The notes under the pieces: model-generated
Told to the model about the DNA's origin: nothing
The model's input: the letters and a program-made list of their open reading frames with translations, nothing else
Databases searched by the model: none
Made by a program: the position numbers and the translations under genes
NCBI GenBank assembly: GCA_029820945.1
Contig: JALGUJ010000038.1
Coordinates: forward strand, 1 to 36,504
Direction of reading: 5' to 3'
From: Candidatus Zipacnadia bacterium
Lineage (GTDB): Bacteria; Armatimonadota; Zipacnadia; Zipacnadales; UBA5352
Length of the DNA stretch: 36,504 bases
Shown: piece by piece, positions 1 through 8,421 of the stretch
How the letters are laid out: each line of letters starts with the position of its first letter
Numbering within the stretch: position 1 is the first letter of the stretch

Positions 1-621
1 CGCTACGCCATGGCCAAGCGCCAGTGCGAAGAGGGCGTGTGCGGGCGTATCGTCTCCATGTTCGCCCGCCGCAACATCCCCGGCTGGGTGACCGAGGACA
101 TCCTCCCCAAGATCGGCCCGATCGTCGGCGACGGCGTCCATGACATGGATATCATGCTCTGGGCCTCGGGGCTCAAGCCCGTAAAGGTCTACGCGAAGAC
201 GGTGGACGTGCGCGGACTGGGCAACGCGGACCTGGGCTGGAGCATGTTCACCATGGACAACGGCGCCGTGGCGGTGCTGGAGAACATCTGGTTCCTGCCC
301 GACAAGACCGCCATGCAGATCGACGAGCGGATGGAGATCATCGGCACCGACGGGTCGGTCCACGTCCAGGAGTCGGCGCCGAGCTTCGCGGTATGCGACA
401 GCGAGGGCTGGACCTATCCCGACACGACCTACTGGCCGACGCTCTACGACGGCAGGCTGGTCGGGGCGCTGCCCAACGAGCTGCGCTACTTCGCCGACTG
501 CATCCAGGAGGGCGTCGAGCCCACGATCATCACGCCCGAGGAGTCGATGGCCACGGTCAAGGCCTGCCTCGCCGCGCGCGAGTCCGCCGCCATCGACCGG
601 GAAGTCGAGATCGACTGGTAG
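1..621 (+). CDS. Gfo/Idh/MocA family oxidoreductase, C-terminal part (5' end outside window)
   Basis: The reading frame is open from base 1, so this is the tail of a gene that starts upstream; the ATG at 10 is probably internal. The visible part is the C-terminal alpha/beta domain of a Gfo/Idh/MocA NAD(P)-dependent sugar dehydrogenase. It opens with the family segment in which an R-Y-x2-A-K helix leads to a Y/F-A-R-R strand. It also has the substrate-site motif G-D-x-x-H-D-M-D, whose His is usually catalytic, followed by beta-strands such as the one with M-E-I-I-G-T-D-G. The C-terminal helix E-S-M-A-T-V-K-A-C-L-A-A is also typical of the family. The cofactor-binding Rossmann half lies outside the window. 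The gene ends 18 bases before an FG-GAP protein on the same strand, so the two may be co-transcribed. The specific substrate cannot be told. Confidence 0.85.
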   Translation, partial: RYAMAKRQCEEGVCGRIVSMFARRNIPGWVTEDILPKIGPIVGDGVHDMDIMLWASGLKPVKVYAKTVDVRGLGNADLGWSMFTMDNGAVAVLENIWFLPDKTAMQIDERMEIIGTDGSVHVQESAPSFAVCDSEGWTYPDTTYWPTLYDGRLVGALPNELRYFADCIQEGVEPTIITPEESMATVKACLAARESAAIDREVEIDW

Positions 622-639
622 GCGGCAGAAGCAACGGCC

Positions 640-2007
640 ATGAGTGAACTGATTCGGACGCCGGCGGCTCCGGAGCCGAGCCTCGGCGGCTGCCTGATCC
701 CGCCGGAGATCACGCCCGAGGTCGCGGAGCAGAGCGTCGCTGAGCTCACCCGCGTCCATCTCGGCTACACGTCCGGCACCTGCAACCCCGCCGTCGGCGA
801 CGTGGACGGCGACGGCCTCGACGAGATCGCGGTGCCCTACAACCGCGGCGAGGAGGACGTGGTCGCGCTCCTGCGCGGCGACGGCGGCGTCATCTGGGAG
901 ACCACGGACGCGCCCTTCTACCACGCAGCGTACGATGACGACGAGCTGTACGCGGGGAGCCACTGGCACTACCGCTCGCGCCACCGCCACCTGCTGACCG
1001 AGATCGTGGACATCGACGGAGACGGCGCGACCGAAGTGGTCGTCGGGCTCGGGCCGATCCACATCCTCGACGCGCGCTCCGGCGCGCTCAAGCACAGCAT
1101 CGACCTCGACGGGCTCGCGATGATCTGGACGCTGGCGCGGCTCCGGCGCGACGGGCCGCCGCTCATCGTGGCGGCGGTGGATCACCACCGCGAGCGGGGC
1201 AGCGTTGTGGCGGTGGATGGCCTTGGCGAGGTGCTCTGGCAGCACGAGACGGTCGGCATGTCCTTCGAGGACTTCATGTTCGCCGGCGACCTGACCGGCG
1301 ACGGGACCGACGAGATCGCCTTCAGCATGAGGACGGCCGAGCGCTTCGAGGTCCGCGACGCGGCGGGCGACGTGCTCTGGCACAAGCACGTGCCGACGGA
1401 GATCGGCGAGGACACGCACGTGGACTGCGTTGTCATCGACGAGATCCTGCCCGGCGGTCACCAGCTCGCAACCTCGACGGGCGGCTGCCTGCTCGACGCC
1501 GAAGGCAACCTGCTCTGGACGCTGCGCGATCGCGTCGAGCACGGCCAGCATCTGCTGCTGATGCGGCCGCCGGGCCGCCCTGAGCCGCTGCTCTACCTCA
1601 ACTCCAAGACCGCGCGCTACGCCTGGGGCATCTCGCCACGCGGGGAGATCGAGTGGGAGCAGCGCAACTTCTCGCGCCGGCCGGACGGGCGCATCACTCT
1701 GACCTCGGCCTGCGACGTGCTCGACTGGAGCGCGCCCGAGGCGGCGGAGATCGTGCAGGCGGAGATCTTCATTCCGGAACGCCGCGACGCTCTGCCGGCC
1801 GATGAGGGCACGCCCATGACGCTCTATCTGACGGTGCTGGACGCGTCGGGCCGCGAGATCGCGAAGCTGCCCTACCACGACACGCTGGCGCCCGGCTTCA
1901 ACGGGGCGATGTGCGCGCGGGCGGGCCACGTGACATCGAGCGAGCGCCACGGCATCGTCGTCATCACACACAACTCGGGCGAGCTGCTGATCTTCAGCCC
2001 GGCCTGA
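640..2007 (+). CDS. FG-GAP/VCBS-type beta-propeller protein without signal peptide
   Basis: The 455-residue protein contains several calcium-binding-type D-x-D-G-D-G repeats. Examples are D-V-D-G-D-G-L-D-E near residue 53, D-I-D-G-D-G-A-T-E near 125 and D-L-T-G-D-G-T-D-E near 215. Each is followed by hydrophobic strands and by W-rich repeats of the type V-I-W-E or V-L-W-H. This is the architecture of FG-GAP/VCBS integrin-like or rhamnogalacturonan-lyase-like beta-propellers. Most such proteins are secreted, but the N-terminus here (M-S-E-L-I-R-T-P) shows no signal peptide or lipobox, which is unusual. The ribosome binding site is weak (AGAAG). The gene lies just downstream of an oxidoreductase gene, and related proteins are often found in sugar-catabolic clusters. 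A role in polysaccharide recognition or cleavage is only inferred. Confidence 0.75.
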   Translation: MSELIRTPAAPEPSLGGCLIPPEITPEVAEQSVAELTRVHLGYTSGTCNPAVGDVDGDGLDEIAVPYNRGEEDVVALLRGDGGVIWETTDAPFYHAAYDDDELYAGSHWHYRSRHRHLLTEIVDIDGDGATEVVVGLGPIHILDARSGALKHSIDLDGLAMIWTLARLRRDGPPLIVAAVDHHRERGSVVAVDGLGEVLWQHETVGMSFEDFMFAGDLTGDGTDEIAFSMRTAERFEVRDAAGDVLWHKHVPTEIGEDTHVDCVVIDEILPGGHQLATSTGGCLLDAEGNLLWTLRDRVEHGQHLLLMRPPGRPEPLLYLNSKTARYAWGISPRGEIEWEQRNFSRRPDGRITLTSACDVLDWSAPEAAEIVQAEIFIPERRDALPADEGTPMTLYLTVLDASGREIAKLPYHDTLAPGFNGAMCARAGHVTSSERHGIVVITHNSGELLIFSPA

Positions 2008-2038
2008 CGCGCTGCGGCTTGCCACGCCGTTCCGTGCC

Positions 2039-2057
2039 GCGCGGGCCTCGCCCGTGC
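2039..2057. terminator. GC-rich hairpin between convergent genes
   Basis: An 8-bp stem (2039-2046 paired with 2050-2057, one G-T wobble) closes a 3-base loop. It lies between the ends of the FG-GAP gene and the convergent SDR gene, so it could end transcription. No U-tract follows, so the call is tentative. Confidence 0.35.
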
Positions 2058-2106
2058 GCCGCGGGGCCCTCTGCCGCTTCCGCCGACTCCCGCGCTCAGC
2101 GGGTCT

Positions 2107-2877
2107 TCACCACGGCGGCAGGGCGAGCGTGCCGCCCTCCAGGAAGACCGAACTGCCGGCGATGAAGCCCGCGTCATCGCTGAGCAGGAAGGCCGCCGCC
2201 CTCGCCACGTCCTCCGGCTGGCCCAGGCGCTTGACCGGGATCTTCTCGGCGACCTCGGCGTAGAGCTCTTCGAGGGGCTGATCGAAGCCCTCGGCGCTCG
2301 CGGCCAGCATCGGTGTGTCGATGGTGCCGGGGCAGATGCCAACGCACCGCATGTATCCCGCGTGGTCCTTGGTCAGGCAGCGGATCAGCGCCACCAGCGC
2401 GGACTTCGACGCGCAGTAGAGCGCGTGCGCGGGGAAGCCGACGTAGGCGGCGGTCGAGGTGGTGATCACCAGCACGCCCTCGCCCTGCTCGCGGAAGACC
2501 GGCACGAGGTGCTTGGCGAAGAGGAAGTTCCCGCGCACGTTCACGCCCATCACCAGGTCCCAGGCCTCGTCGTCGAACTCCTCCACGGTGCCCTCAACCC
2601 ACACCCCGGCGTTCGAGCAGGCGCCGTCGATGCGCCCGTGCATATCGACGGTGCGCTCGACCAGCGCGGCGACCTGCGTCTCGTCGGTCATGTCGGCGTA
2701 GATGAAGGTGACGTCATGGCCGGCGTCGCGCAGCTCCTGCTCCAGCGCCTCCCCGGTCTCCTGCTGGATCGACGAGGTGACGACCTTCGCGCCGAGCTCG
2801 GCGAAGTGCCGCGTGCAGCCCTCCCCGATGCCGGAGGTGCCTCCGGTGACGACGATGACATGACCCTCGATTGACAT
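2107..2877 (-). CDS. SDR family NAD(P)-dependent oxidoreductase
   Basis: This is a 256-residue classical short-chain dehydrogenase/reductase of normal family length. It has the cofactor motif T-G-G-T-S-G-I-G at residues 11-18, the N-A-G motif at 89-91 and a catalytic tetrad readable as Asn113, Ser141, Tyr154 and Lys158 (Y-C-A-S-K). The P-G-T-I-D-T-P segment of the family follows. It should catalyse NAD(P)-linked oxidation or reduction of an alcohol or ketone in the cytoplasm. Cofactor preference and substrate are not evident. The ATG at 2877 has a strong AGGAGGAG sequence six bases upstream, which supports this start. The gene is convergent with the FG-GAP gene. It resembles 3-oxoacyl-ACP reductase or glucose dehydrogenase-like SDRs, but its context suggests sugar or polyol metabolism rather than fatty-acid synthesis. 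Confidence 0.9.
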   Translation of the reverse strand: MSIEGHVIVVTGGTSGIGEGCTRHFAELGAKVVTSSIQQETGEALEQELRDAGHDVTFIYADMTDETQVAALVERTVDMHGRIDGACSNAGVWVEGTVEEFDDEAWDLVMGVNVRGNFLFAKHLVPVFREQGEGVLVITTSTAAYVGFPAHALYCASKSALVALIRCLTKDHAGYMRCVGICPGTIDTPMLAASAEGFDQPLEELYAEVAEKIPVKRLGQPEDVARAAAFLLSDDAGFIAGSSVFLEGGTLALPPW

Positions 2878-2971
2878 GGCGCACTCCTCCTGGTGTCAGG
2901 CTTCAAGTCTCCCGTCGCAGATCACAGGTCGCAGGCAAGCGGCAGGCCGCAGACCGCTCACGGCGGGCGGC

Positions 2972-3193
2972 CTACTGGCCATCCGCGGCCTCTTCCGCCA
3001 GCGTCCACTCGTGGTCGGGGTCGGGATAGAAGGTGATCCCGACGCCGGTGGAGTCGTAGTGGCGGCCGTCCTGCACGTCCTCATGCCGCGCCCAGGTGTC
3101 GGCGAGGACAAGCCAGCCACCTGGAACGCGGGCGCGATAGACGTTGCCGTAGTGTGGCGTGTGCCTGAGCCTCTCCCATTCCATCGCGGACAT
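2972..3193 (-). CDS. small hypothetical protein (73 aa)
   Basis: I do not recognise this protein family. The segment from ATG 3193 reads as a compact, charged, aromatic-rich protein. It holds the strand-like stretch G-N-V-Y-R-A-R-V-P-G-G-W-L-V-L-A-D and a C-terminal segment with Y-P-D-P-D-H-E-W. The composition looks like a real globular domain rather than a shadow frame. The frame stays open upstream to 3325, but that extension (with C-L-R-C-A-R-G-N) looks like translated non-coding sequence, so the shorter form is preferred. There is no signal peptide or membrane segment. It stands alone between the SDR gene and the divergent yihY-like gene. Its function is unknown. Confidence 0.55.
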   Translation of the reverse strand: MSAMEWERLRHTPHYGNVYRARVPGGWLVLADTWARHEDVQDGRHYDSTGVGITFYPDPDHEWTLAEEAADGQ

Positions 3194-3497
3194 CCCCGTC
3201 TCTCGGTCGGGACTGCCAACGGATTTCGCCTGCGGCCCTCGCAGCACCTGCACACCGTCGCCCTTCTGGTGCAGGGCATTGCCGCGGGCACACCTCAGAC
3301 AGGCAGTGAAGGGATTTCTCGGCAAGCGGCGTAAATGTCAACAGGCGTGGTATACTGCCGCCCAGGCACACCCGATGTAAGCGACCCCAGAGGCTCGTCC
3401 CAAGGCGCGCGCGGAGAGGTCGCTCCAGCCTGCTCACCGAGGCGGTTCCCCGTGCGGCCTCGTGTGCTGGCGATGGCCCCGCCAGGGAGGTGCGCCG
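3194..3497. other. 304-bp divergent intergenic region
   Basis: This spacer separates the small minus-strand gene from the yihY-like gene on the plus strand. Its one supported element is an extended -10 promoter match (3348-3356). The rest shows no RNA gene or strong repeat. Confidence 0.5.
3348..3356 (+). promoter_or_regulatory. extended -10 promoter (TGGTATACT)
   Basis: TG-N-TATACT is one mismatch from the consensus extended -10 box of a sigma-70-type promoter. It sits 142 bases before the GTG start of the yihY-like gene. No good -35 box is visible at the usual spacing, which extended -10 promoters tolerate. It could drive the yihY-cdsA-pgsA-like series. Confidence 0.4.
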
Positions 3498-4478
3498 GTG
3501 CCGAGCGAACCGGACCGCGACCGAGGTGGTGGCGGCGCCGCGGTGGCGTCCACACCCGGCCTATGGCGGCGAACCCTGACTATCGCCTACCTCCGCTTCG
3601 GCTTCAGCGCCAGCGTGGTGATGGCCGCGGGGATCGCGTTCTACTCCCTGATGTGCCTCGCTCCCCTGGGCATCCTCGTCGCGGCCGTGTTGCGATTGGT
3701 CTTTGGCGCACGCGGCACCGCCTACGCCTGGATCAGGCAGGTGATCGACGTCCTCGGCCCGGAGACCGCCGGCCGCATCATGCCACAACTTGACGACCTG
3801 CTCAGCGACCCGGGCTCTCACCTGACAAGTGTTATCAGCGTCCTCGCTCTCATCTGGGCGGGGATGCGCCTCTTCGAGATCGTTGAGCGAGCCCTTACGG
3901 ACATATGGCCGGGTCGGCTGCTACGCGGGTACTTTCACCGCAAGCTCGTGGCCTTTGTGATGATGGTGATCGCGGGGCTGTTTCTGAGCAGCTTCGTCCT
4001 CCTCGCGGCATTCCTCGCATCGGTGCAGGCGTGGCTGCATCAGTTCCACAATGCCGATCTCGCACTGCTCAACCAGCTCCGACCTCGATTCCTCGAGCTG
4101 TACCAGTTCTTCCTCGCATTCATCGCCTTCGCAGTGCTCTACAGATACATGCCGCTTCGTCGCCCGCCGACGCGGGCGACACTGACTGGCGCGGTGTTCG
4201 CCGCGGTCCTGTGGCAGGTCGCGTCCATTGTAATGACAGAGTTCATCCGCCACTCGGCCCAGGAGGGCAGCTTCTACGGAGGGCTCACAGGGATCGTGAT
4301 CTTCTCCATGTGGTGCTTTCTGGGGGCTGAGATGCTGCTGTTCGGAGCGCAGATCGCGGTCGCCTACGAGCACGTCTTCGTCAGAAGGCGCGATCCCGCC
4401 GAGGACGATGAGCTGATCGAGCGGCCCAGGCGATTGAGTCAGGATGAGGAGCGAAGCCCGAGCGTCGATCCGCGATGA
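3498..4478 (+). CDS. YihY/virulence factor BrkB family membrane protein
   Basis: This integral membrane protein of the YihY (UPF0761, formerly called RNase BN) family has 326 residues. After a Gly-rich cytoplasmic N-terminus there are about six transmembrane segments. These include S-V-V-M-A-A-G-I-A-F-Y-S-L, which is the family start segment with its A-F-x-S-L motif. Also present are V-I-S-V-L-A-L-I-W-A, the F-V-M-M-V-I-A-G-L-F-L segment, the R-P-P-T-R-A-T-L-T-G-A motif that precedes a helix, and the G-S-F-Y-G-G-L-T-G motif. The tail is charged and polar. I chose the GTG at 3498 because GGGAGG lies eight bases upstream, whereas the longer frame from 3462 has no such site. The family's biochemical role is not settled, although transport has been proposed. 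It is followed 42 bases later by cdsA. Confidence 0.85.
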   Translation: MPSEPDRDRGGGGAAVASTPGLWRRTLTIAYLRFGFSASVVMAAGIAFYSLMCLAPLGILVAAVLRLVFGARGTAYAWIRQVIDVLGPETAGRIMPQLDDLLSDPGSHLTSVISVLALIWAGMRLFEIVERALTDIWPGRLLRGYFHRKLVAFVMMVIAGLFLSSFVLLAAFLASVQAWLHQFHNADLALLNQLRPRFLELYQFFLAFIAFAVLYRYMPLRRPPTRATLTGAVFAAVLWQVASIVMTEFIRHSAQEGSFYGGLTGIVIFSMWCFLGAEMLLFGAQIAVAYEHVFVRRRDPAEDDELIERPRRLSQDEERSPSVDPR

Positions 4479-4520
4479 GGCGGCATCTCGGTCACAGCTC
4501 CTGAGATCGGGGCGAGGCCA

Positions 4521-5453
4521 TTGGCACTGCTGAGGAAAGTCCTCTACCGGGCCGCGGTTGGCATCGTCCTGCTTACGCTGCTGTTCGGCAGCGCCTACAT
4601 CGGGGGATGGCCGTGGTTCGTCTGCGTCAGCGCGCTGGCCATCATCGCGCTGAACGAGTACTACTCCGCGCTCAAGGCGGCCGGCATCCATGCGGACCCG
4701 TACCTGGGCGGGCTATGCGCCATAATGCTCCTGCTGCTGGCGCAACTGGGCGAGGACATCACGCTGCTGGCCGGGCCGCAGGACGCCGCCCTCGAGTTGG
4801 GGGGAGTCGGCGTGCTGGCGACCGCGCACGTGCTCCAACTGAGCCTCTTCGTGCTGCTCTTCTGCGTCGCGGGAACGCTGGTGTCGCAGTTCAAGCTTCG
4901 AGGCAAGGGCTCAGCGGTGGCGAACTCCGCGACCACCGTCTTCGGAGTGGTCTACGTCGGCCTTCTGCTGACCTTCCTTCTCCGCGCCCGATACGTTGAC
5001 ATCCCGTTGCTCGTGGGCATCGAGGGGGCGAGCGTGGTGGCGCGGCGGCTGGGGGCTCTGCTGTTCGTCATCGTGTCCATCTGGGCGTGCGACAGTGCGG
5101 CCTTCGTCGGCGGCAACCTGCTGGGGCGCAGGAAGCTCGCGCCGCTGGTCAGTCCGAACAAGACCGTCGAGGGGTCCGTGTGCGGGTTACTGGCCGCGGC
5201 GCTCGGCGCGCTCATCGTGGGGCTGTGGGTGCATCTGCCCGCGGATCACTGCGTGGCCCTCGGCGTCCTGATGGGCATCGTCGGCCAGGTCGGCGACCTC
5301 GGCAAGTCCGTGCTCAAGCGCGATCTCGGCATCAAGGACTTCAGCTCGCTCTTTGGGCCCCACGGCGGGGTGCTCGACCGCTTTGACGCCATTCTGGTCT
5401 CCATGCCACTGCTCTACTGGTACTTCTGGTTCTTCTGGATCCACAAGGTATAG
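4521..5453 (+). CDS. cdsA: phosphatidate cytidylyltransferase
   Basis: CdsA converts phosphatidic acid and CTP to CDP-diacylglycerol, the branch point of phospholipid synthesis, in the inner membrane. The 310-residue protein has about eight hydrophobic segments. Its C-terminal signature fits the CDP-diacylglycerol synthase pattern: S-x-L-K-R-x4-K-D-x-S, then G-P-H-G-G-V-L-D-R-F-D, at residues 263-289. The upstream N-K-T-V-E-G motif (S-P-N-K-T-V-E-G) of the family is also present. The start is a TTG at 4521 with GGCGAGG just before it; no ATG fits better. The next gene is a CDP-alcohol phosphatidyltransferase, which uses the product of CdsA, so the pair makes metabolic sense. Confidence 0.93.
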   Translation: MALLRKVLYRAAVGIVLLTLLFGSAYIGGWPWFVCVSALAIIALNEYYSALKAAGIHADPYLGGLCAIMLLLLAQLGEDITLLAGPQDAALELGGVGVLATAHVLQLSLFVLLFCVAGTLVSQFKLRGKGSAVANSATTVFGVVYVGLLLTFLLRARYVDIPLLVGIEGASVVARRLGALLFVIVSIWACDSAAFVGGNLLGRRKLAPLVSPNKTVEGSVCGLLAAALGALIVGLWVHLPADHCVALGVLMGIVGQVGDLGKSVLKRDLGIKDFSSLFGPHGGVLDRFDAILVSMPLLYWYFWFFWIHKV

Positions 5454-5544
5454 CGCGCGGGCTTCGTCCGGCATCTGGCGCGTGCCGCTTGCACACGCTC
5501 CAGCGCGCCGTATGTGAGCGCTCAGAGGAAGGGTGGAGGTGGTG

Positions 5545-6153
5545 ATGGCTGATGAGAAAACGGCAATGCAGGGCTTCGCGACGCCGGCGAATCTGCTCAC
5601 GTTCTCGCGCCTGATCTTCATGCCGGTGGTGATCTACGGGCTGGTCACGAACCAGCCCTGGGTGACCGTCGGCGCGATGTTCCTGGCCTGGCTGACCGAC
5701 CTGCTCGATGGGCGGATCGCGCGCCTGATGAAACAGGGAGGCTCCCGATTCGGCAAAGCCCTCGACAGCACCGTGGACTTCGCGTTGATCTACTGCCTGT
5801 TCATCGCCTTCTACGCCTCGGGGCGGCTGGAGCACCACCAGTTCGCCGTTCTGTATCTGGCGATGGTGATGATCCTCACCCTCCAGTTCTTCCTCGAGGG
5901 CTCCGGCCGCGAGGGCGAGCTCGCCACAAGCCGTCTCGGCAAACCGACGGGGGCGCTGCAGTATCTCTATCTGCTGTTCCTGGTGGTGCTCGAGATTCCG
6001 ACCGTCGGTGAGCTCGCGTGGATCGATACGGTCCACGATATCTACTTCGCGATCCTGGCCGTGACCATCGTCCTCAACGCAATCGAGATCGTGTTCATGC
6101 CGGCGCGTATGGGGCGGGAGTCCGTGCCGGCCGAAGACACGCCCGAGACCTGA
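5545..6153 (+). CDS. CDP-alcohol phosphatidyltransferase (PgsA-like)
   Basis: The enzyme transfers a phosphatidyl group from CDP-diacylglycerol to an alcohol. The 202-residue protein carries the complete family motif D-x2-D-G-x2-A-R-x9-G-x3-D-x3-D, at Asp52, Asp55, Gly56, Ala59, Arg60, Gly70, Asp74 and Asp78. These four aspartates bind the catalytic metals. About five or six transmembrane helices follow the family pattern. The ATG at 5545 has GGAGG five bases upstream; the frame extends four codons further to a GTG, which is less likely. It lies 91 bases after cdsA. By context and size the likely product is phosphatidylglycerophosphate, but cardiolipin or phosphatidylinositol-phosphate synthesis cannot be excluded. 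Confidence 0.85.
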   Translation: MADEKTAMQGFATPANLLTFSRLIFMPVVIYGLVTNQPWVTVGAMFLAWLTDLLDGRIARLMKQGGSRFGKALDSTVDFALIYCLFIAFYASGRLEHHQFAVLYLAMVMILTLQFFLEGSGREGELATSRLGKPTGALQYLYLLFLVVLEIPTVGELAWIDTVHDIYFAILAVTIVLNAIEIVFMPARMGRESVPAEDTPET

Positions 6154-6172
6154 CCGGCCTCGGGCGGCCGCC

Positions 6173-8326
6173 TCAGTCGTACGTCACGCTCACGAGCATG
6201 TCGCGGCAGCTCTGGCTGGCCAGGCGGGCGCGTACCTGCTGCCACATCGCCTCGCCCACCCAGCCGCTGTTGGCGGCCCCGAAGGCCAGTTGCCTGGTGC
6301 CCTGGCCGCCGCTGCTATACTGCCCCGGCGCGTCGAGGCGCAGCTCACCGTCCACGTACACCTGGAGGTCCTCGCCCTCCGTGACGATACGGTAGGTGTG
6401 GAAGTCGTCCGTGGTGTCCATCTCGTAGCGGATGTCGCGGTTGGAGTAGAGGTCGATGTGATCCGGGTAGAGGCCGAGGCGCTCCTGCGCGACGCCGTTC
6501 ATCACGATCACGAAGCTCGAGCCGGAGATGACCTTCACCCGCGCCTCGACCACCACCCGCTCGGACTGATCGGCGCCCCAGGCGTAGCGGTAGTAGTGGT
6601 AGTCGCCGGAGACCGTGCCGCGATCGGCGATCAGCATCGCGCCATCCTCCAGCCTCTCCTCCGTCCGCTCCGAGCCGGGATCGCGATACCAGGGCGCCGC
6701 GGGCTTCTCGCCGGCGTCCCACTGTATGGTCCACTCATCCTCGCCCGGCATTTCGCCGGGCTCGAGCGCGATCTCGACGGTGTTGCGGCCCCGCTCGAGC
6801 CAGTCGGCCTGCAGCGGGCAATCGAGCCACCCGTCGTTTACCTGGCCGCCCTCGATGAGGCGGCCGCCGAGTGCCACGCGCACCTGCTCGGCGCGCCGGA
6901 CTCCGGGGAGTTCGACGTGCAGCGTCACAGTCGGCTCCCCGCCGGCCTCACGGGCCATGTCGAAGTCCTCACCGACCGGGAGATCGACCGACAGCGGCTG
7001 GTCCGGCAGGATGGTCATGGGGTGCCCCGGCGTGAGAACGGGGACGTTCAGGTAGCGCGCGCCGCCGGCCAGCCAGCGGTTCGGGTCACCGTCGCACACT
7101 GTAGCGAAGTAGAGCTTGTTGAGCGTGGCCATGCCCCGGCGATCGCCCACTTCGCGGAAGACCGCCGAGGTCGGGCTGAAGAGGTTGAAGGTGTGGATCC
7201 CGTCCGCCCCCGCCGCCCACGCGTTCATGGCCCGGCCGCGGTAGCCCTCGATCGACCGCCGGCGGAAGCGCGTCTCGCCCTGCACACGCGAGTCGGTCAG
7301 GCACGGATAGACGGCTACGCCGTGGCGGTGTCCCAGCTCGACGGTGTACCGCCACGGGTTGAGGCGGAAGTAGCCGCTGGCGATGAGGATGTCCACGAGC
7401 CCCTCCTGCAGCCACCGCTCGACATCCAGCCCCATGTCGCGGCTGAACTCCACCGAATCCGGCACACGGACGGCCACCAGGATCGGCCGGCCGCGCTGCA
7501 GCCCGACCTCCTCGGTCATGGCGCGCACGCGCCTCATCAGCCCGGTCATCGCCTCCCGCTCCTCGTCGGTGGCCACGCCGCCGTTGGCGACGCTGGCGAA
7601 GTAGCACAGGTGGCGGAAGAAGTCGAGCTCGATGCCGTCGATGTCGTAGCCGCGGCAGACCTCCTCGATGTACCGGAACGCCAGGTCGCGGATCTCCTCG
7701 TGCGCATAGTCCACCGAGCTCCAGCGGCCGTAGGAGGTACGCTTCACGTGATCGCCCACCAGCCACTCAGGATGCTCCTCCTTCAGCGGCGGGAAGAGCA
7801 GGTAGGGCTTCTCGGGAGTATGCGCGACATCGTGCGTGTCGTTCATGCGCATCGACCAGAAGACTTCCATGTCATGTGCGTGGCCGAAGTCCACGACGCT
7901 TCGGAGGCAGTCGGAGCCGAGGTCGATCAGGTGCCGGGTCGCGTTCCGGGTCTGCGGCAGGAGGCCGTAGTCCGCGGGCTCCCGGGTGAGCACCGTGCCT
8001 ATCTTCGTGTCGTGCGTGAAGTTGCTGAAGCCCGAGCTGATCGTGCAGTAGGCGATCGTGCCGACCTGCGAGTCCGCCAGGGCCGTGGTGCGCCGGTCGA
8101 GGAAGTTCTGGACCGTGATCTCTCGGTCCTTCGGGTAGTAGAGCGCATCGCAGCCGTCGTTGTTCGCGATGATACCCCGCGGCTCGAAGGCAAGCTCGCG
8201 CCGCATCTCACGGAGCTGCTCCTGCGACATGGTGCCCTCAACTCCCTCCTGCTGCGCGGCGGCCTGACCGGTCACGAACCAGCACGCGGCGGCGACCACA
8301 AGCGGTCCGCACTGTATGGCTCTCAT
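6173..8326 (-). CDS. secreted glycoside hydrolase-like TIM-barrel protein with C-terminal LamG-like domain
   Basis: The 717-residue protein begins with a signal peptide (about residues 1-24, ending A-A-A-Q). Residues about 45-420 look like a (beta/alpha)8 barrel of the glycosyl-hydrolase-like GH10/DUF187 type. The strand Y-D-I-D-G-I-E-L-D-F-F-R carries Glu233 and Asp235, plausible catalytic acids. Another barrel strand ends G-A-D-G-I-H-T-F-N. A beta-sandwich linker follows. The last 180 or so residues resemble a laminin-G/3-keto-disaccharide-hydrolase-type domain (V-V-E-A-R-V-K-V, then Y-R-I-V-T-E-G, then Q-V-Y-V-D-G-E). The protein is probably periplasmic or extracellular and acts on a glycan, but no characterised specificity can be assigned. 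It is the most downstream gene of the minus-strand series, and the stop is convergent with the pgsA-like gene 20 bases away. Confidence 0.75.
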   Translation of the reverse strand: MRAIQCGPLVVAAACWFVTGQAAAQQEGVEGTMSQEQLREMRRELAFEPRGIIANNDGCDALYYPKDREITVQNFLDRRTTALADSQVGTIAYCTISSGFSNFTHDTKIGTVLTREPADYGLLPQTRNATRHLIDLGSDCLRSVVDFGHAHDMEVFWSMRMNDTHDVAHTPEKPYLLFPPLKEEHPEWLVGDHVKRTSYGRWSSVDYAHEEIRDLAFRYIEEVCRGYDIDGIELDFFRHLCYFASVANGGVATDEEREAMTGLMRRVRAMTEEVGLQRGRPILVAVRVPDSVEFSRDMGLDVERWLQEGLVDILIASGYFRLNPWRYTVELGHRHGVAVYPCLTDSRVQGETRFRRRSIEGYRGRAMNAWAAGADGIHTFNLFSPTSAVFREVGDRRGMATLNKLYFATVCDGDPNRWLAGGARYLNVPVLTPGHPMTILPDQPLSVDLPVGEDFDMAREAGGEPTVTLHVELPGVRRAEQVRVALGGRLIEGGQVNDGWLDCPLQADWLERGRNTVEIALEPGEMPGEDEWTIQWDAGEKPAAPWYRDPGSERTEERLEDGAMLIADRGTVSGDYHYYRYAWGADQSERVVVEARVKVISGSSFVIVMNGVAQERLGLYPDHIDLYSNRDIRYEMDTTDDFHTYRIVTEGEDLQVYVDGELRLDAPGQYSSGGQGTRQLAFGAANSGWVGEAMWQQVRARLASQSCRDMLVSVTYD

Positions 8327-8421
8327 CAGCGACCCTCATGGATCCGGCGTGCGGTCCACGCTCTCAGCACGGGCTCATCAGTCCTGCGCTCGCTATCCCT
8401 GCACGCCACGAACGACCCCGC

